DNA of 64,000 nucleotides from NCBI GenBank assembly GCA_002163975.1, contig CP019636.1, positions 7,009,501 through 7,073,500 of the forward strand. The letters run 5' to 3'. Position numbers and translations under genes: made by a program. The DNA comes from Nostocales cyanobacterium HT-58-2 (GTDB taxonomy: Bacteria; Cyanobacteriota; Cyanobacteriia; Cyanobacteriales; Nostocaceae). Of the stretch, positions 1 through 8,069 are shown piece after piece. The first letter of the stretch is position 1, and the number at the start of each line of letters is the position of its first letter. The notes beneath the pieces were generated by a model, which was given only the letters and a program-made list of their open reading frames with translations, did not search any database and was not told the origin of the DNA.

Positions 1-114
1 CACTTTTTAACTTTGCCTGAGTTGGGGATTTGCCTTGGCTTCAGTGCTTTGATGTTTGTATGGATTGAAATGGAAAAAGTGTTCTTCCGGTTGAGGGGTA
101 AGAAACCTGTCTAA
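1..114 (+). CDS. C-terminal end of a P-type cation-transporting ATPase (partial)
   Basis: The frame is open from the first base and ends at TAA 112-114, leaving 37 residues. They form a hydrophobic segment followed by the WIEMEK motif and a basic tail (RLRGKKPV). This 'LPELGICLGFSALMF..E.EK' pattern is the last transmembrane helix and cytosolic tail usual for P2-type (Ca2+-ATPase-like) cation pumps in cyanobacteria. The catalytic domains lie outside the window, so the ion specificity cannot be judged. An IS4 element is inserted about 130 bp downstream. The family call rests on the tail alone and is tentative. Confidence 0.5.
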   Translation, partial: HFLTLPELGICLGFSALMFVWIEMEKVFFRLRGKKPV

Positions 115-236
115 CCCTATTTAACCATACTAGTTTTCACTTGCATAAAAGACTGTTTTTGGGGTGGGCAAATGTCCACCCTGAATCGATTTTAGTAAAG
201 GAATCACTTTCCAAATTCAGTAAAACTCTTGCAAAA

Positions 237-1526
237 GTCAATGTTCTGAAGGGGTGACAAGAGGGCTGAAGTCGAGAAAATAGGGGAGTGTGACCGTTTT
301 AAGGTAAAAAAAGATAGGTCAGATATTCTCAACAAGACCTATCAAATGATAATGTTACCTAAATTCTATCAAAACTGCTTTTCCAATGTACTGACACCGA
401 CGCAGTACAAGATGCTCTCAATCTTGATTATGCTATTGCAATTTCATAAAACTGTGACGATTGAGAAGCTCTCATCTGTATTTCCACAACCGATACTTTT
501 TGAAAGTCGGCGACGGAGTATCCAAAGGTTTTTACTGCTGCCGCAATTATCAATTCAATATCTGTGGTTTCCCCTGCTCAAAAGATGGATAAAAAACAGG
601 GATATATTGGGAAAGAAACAACTGATATTTGCCATTGATAGAACACAATGGCGTGACCAAAATGTGTTTGTCATCAGTTTCATTGAAGAAAAAAGAGCAA
701 TACCTGTTTACTGGTTATTGTTATCAAAAAGAGGATGTAGCAATTTGGGTGAGCAGAAAAAGTTAATTCGACCATTGCTGCGGTTGTTTAAAGGATATCG
801 AATGTTGGTGCTGGGTGATAGAGAATTTCATAGCATCAAACTGGCGAATTGGTTACACAGCAAGGGAATTGACTTTGTGCTACGTCAAAAGCAAGGCACA
901 TATATTCGACAAGAAAATCAATCATATCAACGGTTACAATCTTTGGGATTAATTCCTGGTATCTCATTCTTCCTAACAGGTATTCAAGCAACTAAACAGA
1001 AAGGTTTTACTAAATTTAATTTAGCCGGATATTACAAGCGTAAATATCGTGGCAAAGTTGAGCCTGCTGGCTGGTTTTTACTGACTAACCTAAATAGTCT
1101 CGAATCAGCAAGGAAAGCATTCAAACTACGAAGTGGCATCGAGGCGATGTTTAAAGATTGTAAGACTGGTGGCTATAATCTCGAATCTACTTCTGCTGAT
1201 GGTCAACGTCTGATAGCACTAATTTTATTAATTGCTATCGCATATACTTGTGCTGTTAATGCTGGTCGTCGCTCCCGCCAGATGGGACTACAAAAATATG
1301 TTGGTCGTCTGAAGGAATTACACCGATTACATCGCCGACATAGTACATTTTGGGTTGGTTTATATGGTCTACTTTGGGTGGGAGCAATGGAATTTTGGGC
1401 TCATTTCGCTCATGATTTGATGCGCTTAAAGCCCAGTAAATTACCTTATTTTCACAAGGGTCTACGTGCTATGTCTCTTATCCAATCTGCTTTGTAGCTT
1501 CTTTGTCACCCCTTCAGGTCAATGTT
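237..1526 (+). mobile_element. Intact IS4-family insertion sequence with TIRs and 9-bp target duplication
   Basis: The element proper is 246-1517 (1272 bp). It is bounded by a perfect 15-bp terminal inverted repeat, CTGAAGGGGTGACAA at 246-260 and its complement at 1503-1517. After four mismatches a further GCT also matches. Immediately outside is a perfect 9-bp direct repeat, GTCAATGTT, at 237-245 and 1518-1526, the target-site duplication. A single transposase gene fills the element. Intact ends, intact ORF and undegraded duplication indicate a recent insertion. A 9-bp duplication fits IS4-family subgroups that make 8-10 bp duplications (for example IS4Sa or IS10/IS50-like); the subgroup itself is not proven. 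Confidence 0.93.
346..1497 (+). CDS. IS4-family DDE transposase
   Basis: 383 residues, full length for the family. The RNase-H-like catalytic triad is visible: D98 in FAIDRTQW, D158 in VLGDREF and E266 in RSGIEAMFKDCK. The IS4 signature Y-x2-R-x3-E-x6-K is met except that the first tyrosine is phenylalanine (FKLR, then E266 and K273). There is no frameshift or internal stop, so the protein should be able to move its own element. ATG 352 is an alternative start two codons in. It lies between the two terminal repeats of the 246-1517 element and leaves only about 100 bp for a promoter at the left end. Confidence 0.92.
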   Translation: MIMLPKFYQNCFSNVLTPTQYKMLSILIMLLQFHKTVTIEKLSSVFPQPILFESRRRSIQRFLLLPQLSIQYLWFPLLKRWIKNRDILGKKQLIFAIDRTQWRDQNVFVISFIEEKRAIPVYWLLLSKRGCSNLGEQKKLIRPLLRLFKGYRMLVLGDREFHSIKLANWLHSKGIDFVLRQKQGTYIRQENQSYQRLQSLGLIPGISFFLTGIQATKQKGFTKFNLAGYYKRKYRGKVEPAGWFLLTNLNSLESARKAFKLRSGIEAMFKDCKTGGYNLESTSADGQRLIALILLIAIAYTCAVNAGRRSRQMGLQKYVGRLKELHRLHRRHSTFWVGLYGLLWVGAMEFWAHFAHDLMRLKPSKLPYFHKGLRAMSLIQSAL

Positions 1527-2019
1527 TTTGATATTAAACCACAAATGAACACCGATATTTATCTGTGTAGCCTGCGGCAAGCCGCCTCCGGCGTCTACAT
1601 CTGTGATTCCTTTTAGACTTATTCGTATTTTTGCAAGAAGTTTAGGTATTCAGCAATATTAGAGTGAATGCTCACTAACTCTTTCCTCGTGGCTTCTGAT
1701 ACAGCGATAAAAGCAGAAAGCCCACTCCTTCTAGGGCTTGTCATTACCCACATTTTTCTCTAAAAAGGCGATGGCTCAAAAATCGGATTCCAGAACCCTG
1801 ATTCTGCCCTGGTAATTCTCAACAAAATTTCACAAATGAGAATTGCTATCAAAACTTGAAATCAAGTTATGGTAGGACTTCTAGGAGATGTGGCTAATGG
1901 TAAGCCTTCTAGGGATGGGGACACCAGTCGCCTGCGATGGGAAACCCATCAGTACAGTCTTACAAACCGTTACAATGATTTATAAAAGATGTGTATAGTG
2001 AATCAGGAGGTGATAAACA
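1527..2019. other. Intergenic region between the IS4 copy and tnpB, with short palindromes
   Basis: No gene is seen in these 493 bases. They hold a palindromic cyanobacterial repeat (1566-1599) and, closer to tnpB, a perfect small hairpin GATGGG-AAA-CCCATC at 1936-1950. The latter is the type of foldback found at the left end of IS200/IS605 elements. The exact left boundary of the TnpB element could not be fixed. The stretch just upstream of tnpB ends in an unusually strong ribosome-binding site, AGGAGGTG. Confidence 0.5.
1566..1599. repeat. Palindromic interspersed repeat
   Basis: GTAG-CCT-GCGGC-AA-GCCGC-CTCCGGCGTCTAC folds into a hairpin with a GCGGC/GCCGC core and outer GTAG/CTAC arms. 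It is GC-rich against an AT-rich background. Repeats with the same 'GCGGCAAGCCGC' core are scattered between genes in Nostocales genomes. Only one copy is seen in this window, so the assignment rests on resemblance. Confidence 0.45.
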
Positions 2020-3288
2020 ATGTTTTCTTTGACTTATGAGTTTCGGCTACAACCAACTAAGCACCAGATAGAGATTTTTCAAGATTGGTTAGAGATCAAC
2101 CGCAAAGTCTATAACTATGCTCTTGCTGAACGCAAAGACTGGTATAAGTCGCGCTCATGTCAAATAAATGCTTGTTCATTGCAATCTGAGTACATAATCC
2201 CAGCAGATGCACCCCGTCCTACTTATGCAAGTCAGTGCAAGTTGCTGACTACTGCAAAACAGCTATATCCAGAATTGAAACGGGTTCAGTCTCAAGTATT
2301 GCAACAAACACTTAAAAGACTAGAGATTGCGTTTGTGTCAATGTGGGAACGCAATTTTGGCTTCCCCCGTTTCAAGAAAGTAGGACAACTACGCTCTTTC
2401 GTTTTTCCTCAGTTAGGAAAAGAACCGTTAAAGCCTGGATTTGTTAAACTTCCTGTAATTGGGTGGGTTAAGTTTAGGCAGTCTCGCGACATTCCATCTG
2501 ATGCAGTCGTTAAACAGGCTCGAATTGTTAAACGTCCGACAGGTTGGTATGTGATGCTAACACTGCAATGGGATGTATCTGTACCACAACGCCACTTTGC
2601 ACAAGTCGGCGAACCCGCCCATGCAAGTGGCTTACCAATGCCTCATGGAGAAGCATTAGGCGTGGACGTGGGGTTAATGAGTTTTCTTGCTGCTTCTAAC
2701 GGTCTAGTCGTCAAGCGTCCTAAATTTTTTGTAGACCTCCAACGCAAGCTGAAATTGCTGCAACAACGAGTGAGTCGCAAGAAATTAGGCTCAAACAATT
2801 GGCGCAAGGCTCAAGTTAAGGTGGCAAGACTACATGAACGTATTGCTAATACGAGAAAAGACTTTCATTGGAAGGTAGCACACCAACTTTGTGACCAAGC
2901 CAAAACAATATTTGTTGAGGATTTAAATTTAGTTGGTTTGTCAAAAGGAATGCTCGGTAAGCACTGTTTAGATGCTGGATGGGGTCAATTCTTCCAGATT
3001 CTTGAACAATGCTGCTTTAAGCGTGATATATACTTCCAGCAAGTCGATAGTAAAAAGACAAGTCAGATTTGCCCAAGCTGTGGAACCGAAACAGGTAAAA
3101 AAGATTTGTCAGAGCGTGTTCATGTTTGCTCAAATTGCGGCTACACAACGGACAGAGATGTCGCAGCCGCTCAAGTCGTCCTCAATAGAGGGTGTGCAGC
3201 CGTCGGGCAGACGGTCAAGATGCTTGCTGAGGGTAAATTCATTGGAGTCCCTGTGAAGCAAGAATCCCACGGCTTTAAGTTAAACTGA
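2020..3288 (+). CDS. tnpB: TnpB, RNA-guided nuclease of an IS200/IS605 (IS1341-type) element
   Basis: 422 residues, intact. RuvC residues are present: D216 in GVDVGL, E300 in FVEDLNL and D380 in TTDRDVAA. The zinc finger is C351-P-S-C354 with C370-S-N-C373. No tnpA is next to it, so the element cannot encode its own Y1 transposase. The ribosome-binding site AGGAGGTG 7 bases before the ATG is close to the full anti-SD complement. Residues about 196-212 (GEPAHASGLPMPHGE) form an extra loop just before the first RuvC strand that is unusual for the family; a translated interspersed repeat is possible. The stop codon lies inside the 3' hairpin expected to belong to the omega RNA. TnpB proteins cut DNA next to the element end under omega-RNA guidance; activity here is inferred. 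Confidence 0.9.
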   Translation: MFSLTYEFRLQPTKHQIEIFQDWLEINRKVYNYALAERKDWYKSRSCQINACSLQSEYIIPADAPRPTYASQCKLLTTAKQLYPELKRVQSQVLQQTLKRLEIAFVSMWERNFGFPRFKKVGQLRSFVFPQLGKEPLKPGFVKLPVIGWVKFRQSRDIPSDAVVKQARIVKRPTGWYVMLTLQWDVSVPQRHFAQVGEPAHASGLPMPHGEALGVDVGLMSFLAASNGLVVKRPKFFVDLQRKLKLLQQRVSRKKLGSNNWRKAQVKVARLHERIANTRKDFHWKVAHQLCDQAKTIFVEDLNLVGLSKGMLGKHCLDAGWGQFFQILEQCCFKRDIYFQQVDSKKTSQICPSCGTETGKKDLSERVHVCSNCGYTTDRDVAAAQVVLNRGCAAVGQTVKMLAEGKFIGVPVKQESHGFKLN

Positions 3289-3323
3289 GCGTAGCGAAAG
3301 TTTAACAGCCGTGGGAGTGTCAA
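3266..3323 (+). ncRNA. 3' end of the TnpB element: right-end hairpin and probable omega-RNA terminus
   Basis: CCCACGGC (3266-3273) pairs with GCCGTGGG (3308-3315). Inside it GTTAAACT (3279-3286) pairs with AGTTTAAC (3299-3306), leaving a 12-base loop. The hairpin is followed by AGTGTCAA, and the second TnpB element in this window ends with the same GTCAA. In IS605-type elements the omega RNA runs through this right end and its guide is the sequence just outside. Here that would begin near 3324 and lie in the recF upstream region. The tnpB stop codon falls inside the stem. Confidence 0.65.
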
Positions 3324-3369
3324 AATGTAGTCAGCATAGGGGCGCTGTAAGCCAAGACCTTCGTTCTGC

Positions 3370-4503
3370 ATGTACCTGAAAACCCTTCACCTCCGACAAT
3401 TTCGCAACTACAAAGAGCAGCAGGTTGAGTTTACTGCTCCTAAAACAATTTTGCTGGGCAATAATGCTCAGGGAAAGTCCAATTTGTTGGAGGCTGTGGA
3501 ACTGCTAGCGACATTACGATCGCACCGCATGGCACGCGATCGCGATTTCATCCAAGATGGAGAAACCATAGCCACGCTATCTGCAACTATACACCGACAA
3601 ACTGGTATCAGTGACCTAAATCTTACCCTACGTCGAAACGGTCGCCGCACTGTTGCACTCAATGGTGAGAATCTCCGGCGTCAAATGGACTTTCTTGGTG
3701 TCCTCAATGCAGTGCAATTCTCCAGCTTAGATTTGGATTTGGTGCGCGGTGGTCCTGAAGGTCGCCGAAATTGGTTGGATACACTCTTAATCCAACTTGA
3801 ACCCGTATATGCTTACATATTGCAGCAGTATAATCAAGTTTTGCGGCAACGCAATGCCTTTTTAAAACGTAATATAGAGACATTGCACACCAAAACTCTC
3901 CAGTCTGAATTGGCTGTGTGGGATGCACAGTTGGCTACCGCAGGGACGCGAGTGATTAGACGACGCGATCGCGCCATACAACGATTAGCTCCTATTGCGA
4001 TTGCTTGGCACGCTAGCATTAGTGGCAGTACAGAAGTTCTAGAACTCAAGTACTCACCTAATGTTTCTTTAGAGCAAAACCTTTCAGAACAAGTACAGCA
4101 GGCTTTTTTAGACAAAATACAGCAGCGATCTATTGCCGAGTTGCACCAAGGAACTACCCTTGTCGGTCCCCATCGCGACGAAATAGAATTAACGATTAAT
4201 CAAACACCCGCCCGTCAATACGGTTCTCAAGGTCAGCAAAGAACTCTAGTACTAGCCTTAAAACTCGCAGAATTGCAACTTATAGAAGAAGTTGTTGGAG
4301 AGCCACCACTGCTTCTGCTTGATGATGTCTTAGCTGAACTTGACCCATCTCGACAAAATCAACTCCTTGATGCCATTCAAGATCGCTTTCAAACCCTGAT
4401 CACTACGACTCATCTGGGTTCTTTTGATTCCCATTGGCTCAATTCCTCTCAAATTCTTTCTGTCAATTCTGGTAAAGTATCGACGCTAGTTATTGATCAT
4501 TAG
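3370..4503 (+). CDS. recF: DNA replication and repair protein RecF
   Basis: 377 residues, normal for RecF. The SMC-like ATPase begins MYLKTLHLRQFRNY, typical of the family, followed by Walker A GNNAQGKSN at residues 31-39. Near the C-terminus are a QGQQRT signature-like motif and Walker B LLLLDDVLAELD. RecF binds gapped DNA and, with RecO and RecR, loads RecA for gap repair and fork restart. It is cytosolic. The TnpB element ends about 46 bp before the start codon, so the native recF promoter may have been displaced or replaced by sequences inside the element. HIP1 octamers within the gene match the host genome. Confidence 0.96.
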   Translation: MYLKTLHLRQFRNYKEQQVEFTAPKTILLGNNAQGKSNLLEAVELLATLRSHRMARDRDFIQDGETIATLSATIHRQTGISDLNLTLRRNGRRTVALNGENLRRQMDFLGVLNAVQFSSLDLDLVRGGPEGRRNWLDTLLIQLEPVYAYILQQYNQVLRQRNAFLKRNIETLHTKTLQSELAVWDAQLATAGTRVIRRRDRAIQRLAPIAIAWHASISGSTEVLELKYSPNVSLEQNLSEQVQQAFLDKIQQRSIAELHQGTTLVGPHRDEIELTINQTPARQYGSQGQQRTLVLALKLAELQLIEEVVGEPPLLLLDDVLAELDPSRQNQLLDAIQDRFQTLITTTHLGSFDSHWLNSSQILSVNSGKVSTLVIDH

Positions 4504-4652
4504 TGATAAAAATATAATAAATTTTATTTATGTTAAGATTCACTAATTCCTCTGAAAATGTTACATTGTAGTATGCTGAATAACAACAAGATGCTTACTT
4601 TGTCTGAATTAATTGTCTAATTAATTAGAAGTTGTGGAACATCCAGTTATGA

Positions 4653-5111
4653 CTAATTCCACCTCTCAAATCGTTTAAAAAGATTGAGAACGAACAAAGA
4701 CAACAAAGCACCAATTAATCCTAGCTGCCACAAACCACAGCCAGCAGCAATTCCTAAAGCAGCTGAAACCCAAATAGCTGCTGCTGAAGTGAGCCCCTGA
4801 ATTTCCATTCGTGCTGATTCTTGGGAAGATTGACGTATAATTTCCCCTGCGCCAAGAAATCCCACACCAGTGGCAATGCCCTGAATCACTCGTGAAAGAG
4901 CATTAGCATCCGATTGAGCTACACTTGTTGCCAGGGGTACGAGAGTGAACAGGGCTGCACCAAAACTCACTAGCATATGAGTTCTTAATCCAGCTGGTTT
5001 GTGTCTCATTTCGCGTTCTACGCCGATGACTGCCCCAACAAGTAAAGCAAGGCACAACCTAAAGGTGATACTCAACCAATCATTAGCCGCAAAATAGTAA
5101 ACGCTAGGCAA
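4653..5111 (-). CDS. MgtC/SapB-family membrane protein
   Basis: 152 residues with about four hydrophobic helices. The N-terminal half carries the MgtC signature: LVGAVIGVERE, then KPAGLRTHMLVSFGAALFTL, then GVGFLGAGEIIR. MgtC proteins sit in the inner membrane. They are linked to survival at low Mg2+, and in several bacteria MgtC inhibits the F-type ATPase; transport itself is unproven. The protein is shorter than the ~230-residue Salmonella MgtC because the C-terminal ACT-like domain is absent, which is common for the SapB subgroup. It converges with recF across a 149-base gap. Confidence 0.88.
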   Translation of the reverse strand: MPSVYYFAANDWLSITFRLCLALLVGAVIGVEREMRHKPAGLRTHMLVSFGAALFTLVPLATSVAQSDANALSRVIQGIATGVGFLGAGEIIRQSSQESARMEIQGLTSAAAIWVSAALGIAAGCGLWQLGLIGALLSLFVLNLFKRFERWN

Positions 5112-5439
5112 TTCTCAATCCTTATCAATTCCATATGTAGATTAATATACAATCACTTCTGTGCCTAATGGTAATATCCAGATAAGCGCGTATTGCATCG
5201 AAAACTCATTTTTATCATTGCTGTATTTTATCTAAATTCTCAACACCACAACCACAAGCTAAGTCAACACAATAAGTCAACACAAGAAAACATAGATAGT
5301 GGACAAATGGTGGAACCTCGTTGTGGTAGTTTTTCGGTGGATCACTACTGACTATTTATCATTCGTGAAGCCGTGGTACTTATACAATCATGGCAATTGC
5401 GTAACCGTGGCAACTGACAACAGACAACAAAGAAATTGA
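5112..5439. other. Divergent intergenic region, mgtC-like / PEP-synthase-like
   Basis: 328 bases between two divergent genes, expected to hold both promoters. Two direct copies of AAGTCAACACAA occur near 5262-5285. No structured RNA or recognisable operator is seen. Confidence 0.3.
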
Positions 5440-7818
5440 GTGGACAAACTCTACTGGCTTGATCAAATTAAATTGCAAGACCGCGCCAAAGTTGGCGACA
5501 AAGCATTTTTTTTAAGTAGAATGATGCAGCGTGGTTATCCTGTGGTGCCTGGTTTTGTCGTTTCAGCGGAAGTTTTACGAGAATTTTTAGAAACTCTAAG
5601 CAGTTCGGAGGCTTTAGTCGCTGACTTGCCTCATTCTTCCCTACATATAGATGTCAACAATTGGCGTCAACTTCAGCAGGTCGCTGGACGCTTACGTCAA
5701 GAAATTAGGACTGCTCATTTGCCACCAGACCTGCTTAGCCAAATTGTCAATGCAGCTAAACAATTGAAATCTGCATACCTGATTTTTCGACCCACTCTTG
5801 TCATGCCGACTACAAGACAAGGAGTAGGCAAGACCTCTGGATTGCTAGAGTCCCAGATATGTCGATGTGATGAAGACGCTATCACGTCAGCGTTGAAGCG
5901 CACTTGGAGTCAGATGTTTCGTGCTAAAAGCTTATTGTACTGGCAATGGGCAGGAATAAACCTGCAAAAAATTAATTTAGGAGTTTTGATACAACCTTTA
6001 AAGAATGCGATCGCCAGTGGTTCAGTTAATGCTAACTCCTCTGAGTGGGAAATTCTCTCATCGTGGGGATTGGGAGTAGCAATGACACAAGGAGAAGTCT
6101 TGCCAGATGTTTACTATATCAATCCGGAAACTTGTACTGTCACCGAGAAACAACTGGGCAATAAAATGCTAGCTTATTCTCTTGATGATGAAGTGCCTGT
6201 GGGTGCTTTGCAAACCGTTTCTGCTACAGCGATTGTTTTGGAAGATGACTCTTGTCTAGTGACTTACCTGTTGGAAGAAGATTTACAAAAACAGTACGCT
6301 TTATCAGAAGAAGACCTGCAACAACTCATTCAAGTAGCAACCCAACTTGTCAAAGAAATTGGTGTCAATTTTACCTTTGAATGGACTATCTCTTGTGAAA
6401 ACGCGACGAGAACGCTTCACCTAACACAAGTTAGCACTCCCCAATCTGCAATTTCTCATCCCCACTTTATCAAAGGACTGGCAGCAGCAGCAGGACGGGT
6501 GACTGCAACGACTCATGTCATTCTCAATTCACACCCAAAACCAGAACAACTCCCACAAGGAGTCATTTTAGTCGCACCGACAATCGCACCTGATTGGTTG
6601 CCATTAATACAAAAATCTGCTGGCATTATTACTGAACAAGGGGGCTTGACGAGTCACGCTGCTATTCTTGCTAGGGAATTAGCAATTCCGGCAGTCGTGA
6701 GCGTGCCAGATGCCACAACCATAATTCAAAGTGGTGAAACATTACTGATAGATGGTAACAAGGGAGAAGTTTATCGTGTTACAAGAGAAAATAGGGAAAC
6801 TACTGAGGTAGGAAGATGGGACGATACGGAGATGGAAAGAAAGTTCGCCCCATTTCCTGATCTATCCATTTCCTCATCACAACCAGCCTCATCACGCTTG
6901 AATCCTCCAATGATTGCTACTCAACTGCTAGTTAACTTAAGCCAGCCTAGCTTGATAGAGCAAGTGCAAAGCTTACCTGTGGATGGTGTGGGATTGTTGC
7001 GATCAGAACTAATGGCTTTAAATATACTGGAGGGGCAACATCCTAATAGTTGGATACAACAAGGACAACGGACACAATTACTTGAGCGCTGGCGTGAGCA
7101 GATTATGCAGTTTGCTCGCGCCTTTGCACCACGACCTGTTTTTTATCGGTCTTTGGATTGGCGTTCCCATGAATTATCATCTTTTAGCCACAGTCTGCAA
7201 TCTTCAACTCAGTCGATGCTGGGAGAACGCGGTACCTTCAGCTATTTAAAAAAACCGGCAGTTTTTGAATTAGAACTGGCTGCTTTGGCGGCTGTACAGA
7301 AAGCAGGCTATAGCAATATCCATCTGCTGTTACCTTTTGTTCGCACAGTGGAAGAGTTTTCTTTTTGTCGTCAAAAAGTTGAGCAAGCAAGGTTAACCCA
7401 AATACCTCAGTTTCAACTGTGGATCATGGCAGAAGTGCCAAGCGTGCTGTTTTTACTGCCAGAATACGTCAAAGCAGGAGTCGCCGGAATTTCAATTGGT
7501 ACAAATGACCTGACTCAACTCCTACTAGGAGTCGATAGAGAGCAAGGACAACTGGCAACAGTATATAATGAACGTCATCCGGTTATTATGGGTGCGATCG
7601 CTCAACTCATTCAAAGTGCCAGAAGTGCAGGGATATCTTGTTGTATCTGCGGTCAAGCACCTGTGCTGTATCCTGAAATTATTGATCAACTCGTGCAATG
7701 GGGCATTACTTCTATTTCTGTGGAACCAGAAGCCGTTGAGCGGACATATTTGGCGATCGCTCGTGCTGAACAACGGATACTTTTAGAAGCAGCGCGGCGT
7801 CAACTCAATCAGCAGTAG
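5440..7818 (+). CDS. PEP-synthase/PPDK-like protein with divergent ATP-binding domain
   Basis: 792 residues, starting at GTG. Order of domains: N-terminal PEP/pyruvate-dikinase ATP-grasp-like domain (about 1-335), mobile swivel domain with the phosphorylatable histidine (GGLTSHAAI, H406), and a C-terminal PEP/pyruvate-binding TIM barrel (about 490-785) with GVGLLRSEL, GISIGTNDLTQLLLGVDRE and CICGQAP. Length and layout equal E. coli PpsA. The N-terminal domain is degenerate: the usual RSSA..ED..SFAG segment reads FRPTLVMPTTRQGVGKTSG, and the QARPE motif at its end reads TQVSTP. It may therefore have lost or changed the ATP half-reaction. A low-complexity linker sits at about 455-480. True PEP synthase activity is uncertain. 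Confidence 0.75.
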   Translation: MDKLYWLDQIKLQDRAKVGDKAFFLSRMMQRGYPVVPGFVVSAEVLREFLETLSSSEALVADLPHSSLHIDVNNWRQLQQVAGRLRQEIRTAHLPPDLLSQIVNAAKQLKSAYLIFRPTLVMPTTRQGVGKTSGLLESQICRCDEDAITSALKRTWSQMFRAKSLLYWQWAGINLQKINLGVLIQPLKNAIASGSVNANSSEWEILSSWGLGVAMTQGEVLPDVYYINPETCTVTEKQLGNKMLAYSLDDEVPVGALQTVSATAIVLEDDSCLVTYLLEEDLQKQYALSEEDLQQLIQVATQLVKEIGVNFTFEWTISCENATRTLHLTQVSTPQSAISHPHFIKGLAAAAGRVTATTHVILNSHPKPEQLPQGVILVAPTIAPDWLPLIQKSAGIITEQGGLTSHAAILARELAIPAVVSVPDATTIIQSGETLLIDGNKGEVYRVTRENRETTEVGRWDDTEMERKFAPFPDLSISSSQPASSRLNPPMIATQLLVNLSQPSLIEQVQSLPVDGVGLLRSELMALNILEGQHPNSWIQQGQRTQLLERWREQIMQFARAFAPRPVFYRSLDWRSHELSSFSHSLQSSTQSMLGERGTFSYLKKPAVFELELAALAAVQKAGYSNIHLLLPFVRTVEEFSFCRQKVEQARLTQIPQFQLWIMAEVPSVLFLLPEYVKAGVAGISIGTNDLTQLLLGVDREQGQLATVYNERHPVIMGAIAQLIQSARSAGISCCICGQAPVLYPEIIDQLVQWGITSISVEPEAVERTYLAIARAEQRILLEAARRQLNQQ

Positions 7819-7883
7819 TATTGCTTCGCTTACACAGGGTAAAAAATAAAGAGTAAAGGGTAAAAGCGCAAAAGTGTCAAGGG

Positions 7884-8069
7884 CTACGGAAGAGCCCTCG
7901 CAGCAAAACCGCACACAACCCGAAAACCGTAGTTGAGCTTGTCGTAGCCGGGGACGTTCCTGCCGCGGTTAGCAGAACGACAGTCTTCAGGATTGTTGTA
8001 CCACGAACCACCCCGCAGCAGCCAAATCTGATTCTCATTATCTTTGTACAACACCAGTAAAACTAGTAT
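7884..8069 (-). pseudogene. Relic of a formylglycine-generating-enzyme (SUMF1/FGE-sulfatase) domain
   Basis: Reading leftward from about 8069 the frame gives a tail with LLRGGSWYNNPEDCRSANR, then NYGFRVV, ending at TAG 7884-7886. GGSW..N...CR.A.R followed by GFR.V is the C-terminal signature of the FGE-sulfatase (SUMF1-like) domain, often fused to kinases in cyanobacteria. No ATG precedes it and an in-frame stop lies just upstream (8070-8072), so only the last ~58 residues of a normally ~250-residue domain survive. It abuts the 3' end of the baeRF-like gene. It is either a truncation relic or a donor fragment. Confidence 0.75.
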
